A stretch of 23,771 nucleotides of DNA. Source: an uncultured bacterium. GTDB taxonomy: Bacteria > Cyanobacteriota > Vampirovibrionia > Gastranaerophilales > Gastranaerophilaceae. Both the position numbers and the translations under genes were made by a program. The DNA lies in contig CASELB010000072.1 in NCBI GenBank assembly GCA_949288685.1, forward strand, positions 1-23,771. The letters are read 5' to 3'. Shown one piece after another: positions 23,343-23,771 of this stretch (positions are counted from its first letter, which is position 1; each line of letters starts with the position of its first letter). The notes under the pieces are model-generated. The model did not search any database and had not been told where the DNA came from. It saw nothing but the letters and a program-made list of their open reading frames with translations.

Positions 23343-23410
23343 TGAATCGGCTGTCACCAATTGGTTCAGGGTCTCTCACGAAATTTACCACAGATGTTGA
23401 AACGTGCCCC
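23342..23410. repeat. Dispersed palindromic repeat, decayed copy 3
   Basis: TTGGTTCAGGGTCTC (about 23361-23375) and CAGATGTTGAAAC (23391-23403) match parts of the repeat. The ends have drifted, so this is an old copy or fragment. Confidence 0.45.
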
Positions 23411-23502
23411 GTGATAAGTATACCGAGATGCCCTACATTCCCTGTTCACCCTGTTCAATATTACAGATTATTTTTCCTACCGGCATCTCCAATCAACTTA
23501 CA

Positions 23503-23531
23503 TTGATAAAATTCCGATTATGCATTAAAAT
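23503..23531 (+). promoter_or_regulatory. Promoter of the glycine-rich repeat protein gene
   Basis: TTGATA (23503-23508) and TAAAAT (23526-23531) are 17 bp apart, and transcription should begin near 23538. GGGAG at 23542-23546 lies 6 nt before the ATG. Confidence 0.7.
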
Positions 23532-23552
23532 AATTACAAACGGGAGATTGGA

Positions 23553-23771
23553 ATGACAAAAAAGACAGTTTTAATATTAATCCTTATCTTAATATCCGGT
23601 ATAGCGGTAAATGCCGGCGGTTATATGATGCCTGACGGAGCCGGCGGGTATATAACTCCGAACGGACATATTACCCCTGATGGCGCAGGAGGGTACTTTA
23701 CGCCAAAGGGTCATATTCAATCTAACGGGATGGGCGGCTACATAACTCCCGGAGGGCTTATTCAATCAGAC
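23553..23771 (+). CDS. Secreted glycine-rich 15-residue-repeat protein (partial)
   Basis: The first 73 residues are present; the frame is open to the window's edge. A signal peptide spans residues 1-21 (hydrophobic ILILILISGIAV, cleavage after VNA). The mature part consists of 15-residue repeats at 27-41, 42-56 and 57-71 with the pattern [PS]-[DN]-G-[AM]-G-G-Y-[IF]-T-P-x-G-x-I-x. Each is rich in glycine and carries an aromatic residue. A short partial unit (GGYMM) precedes them. I recognise no named family; glycine/tyrosine repeats of this kind are common in exported surface or matrix proteins. It has a good promoter and ribosome binding site of its own. The full length and C-terminus are unknown. 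Confidence 0.82.
   Translation, partial: MTKKTVLILILILISGIAVNAGGYMMPDGAGGYITPNGHITPDGAGGYFTPKGHIQSNGMGGYITPGGLIQSD

Larger units (their letters stand above)
23013..23552. other. 540-bp non-coding region between divergent genes
   Basis: This gap holds the promoter of the coiled-coil gene at its left edge, a block of related palindromic repeats (about 23113-23410) and a promoter for the rightward gene at 23503-23531. No RNA gene or protein frame is convincing. The short frames across it read through repeat sequence. Confidence 0.7.

Noticed and set aside
23113..23410. CRISPR-like repeat array
   Set aside because: Copies are about 70 bp, palindromic throughout, diverged, and lack equal-length unique spacers or cas genes.

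Overview
The window is low-GC, densely coded bacterial DNA. It has a cyanobacterial-lineage gut feel: a two-domain flagellin, many lipoprotein and envelope genes, weak Shine-Dalgarno use and abundant TPR/acidic repeat proteins. This fits a non-photosynthetic Melainabacteria (Gastranaerophilales-like) chromosome. That placement is an inference from protein style, not from a marker gene. No plasmid, phage, IS or CRISPR signature is visible.

Layout, left to right. (1) 1-1241: tRNA-Cys, a G-rich tandem repeat, and a monocistronic flagellin gene with a leader hairpin and its own terminator. (2) 1207-4775, minus strand: a two-gene unit encoding a large acidic single-span membrane protein and an orphan ABC-type solute-binding lipoprotein. 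(3) 4832-5213, plus strand: a small acidic protein with a near-consensus promoter. (4) 5219-11395, minus strand: an envelope operon of AsmA-like protein, secreted TPR protein and lipoprotein. (5) 11491-13868, minus strand: coaBC (coenzyme A synthesis), a Nif3-type metal protein and an exported protein of unknown function, in overlapping frames. (6) 14192-15700, plus strand: a protein of unknown function ending in six exact 20-residue solenoid repeats. (7) 15721-16791, minus strand: a dnaJ with a reduced zinc-binding region. (8) 16916-17414, plus strand: a guanidine-I (ykkC) riboswitch followed by the guanidinium exporter gene gdx. (9) 17422-23012, minus strand: a co-directional run of coiled-coil protein, ferredoxin-nitroreductase, degenerate histidine phosphatase, GT-C-like membrane protein and UmuC-type polymerase. 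(10) 23013-23771: dispersed repeats, then the start of a secreted glycine-rich 15-residue-repeat protein that runs off the window.

The clearest functional circuit is guanidine sensing by the riboswitch controlling guanidine export by Gdx. The AsmA/TPR/lipoprotein set looks like a co-expressed envelope module of unknown job. The best candidates for undescribed biology are the 20-residue-repeat protein at 14192, the repeated '-10 hexamer, 6 nt, ATG' arrangement suggesting leaderless mRNAs, the phosphatase-fold protein that has lost catalytic residues, and the short stand-alone acidic protein at 4894. I found no clearly new multi-gene defence or mobile system.
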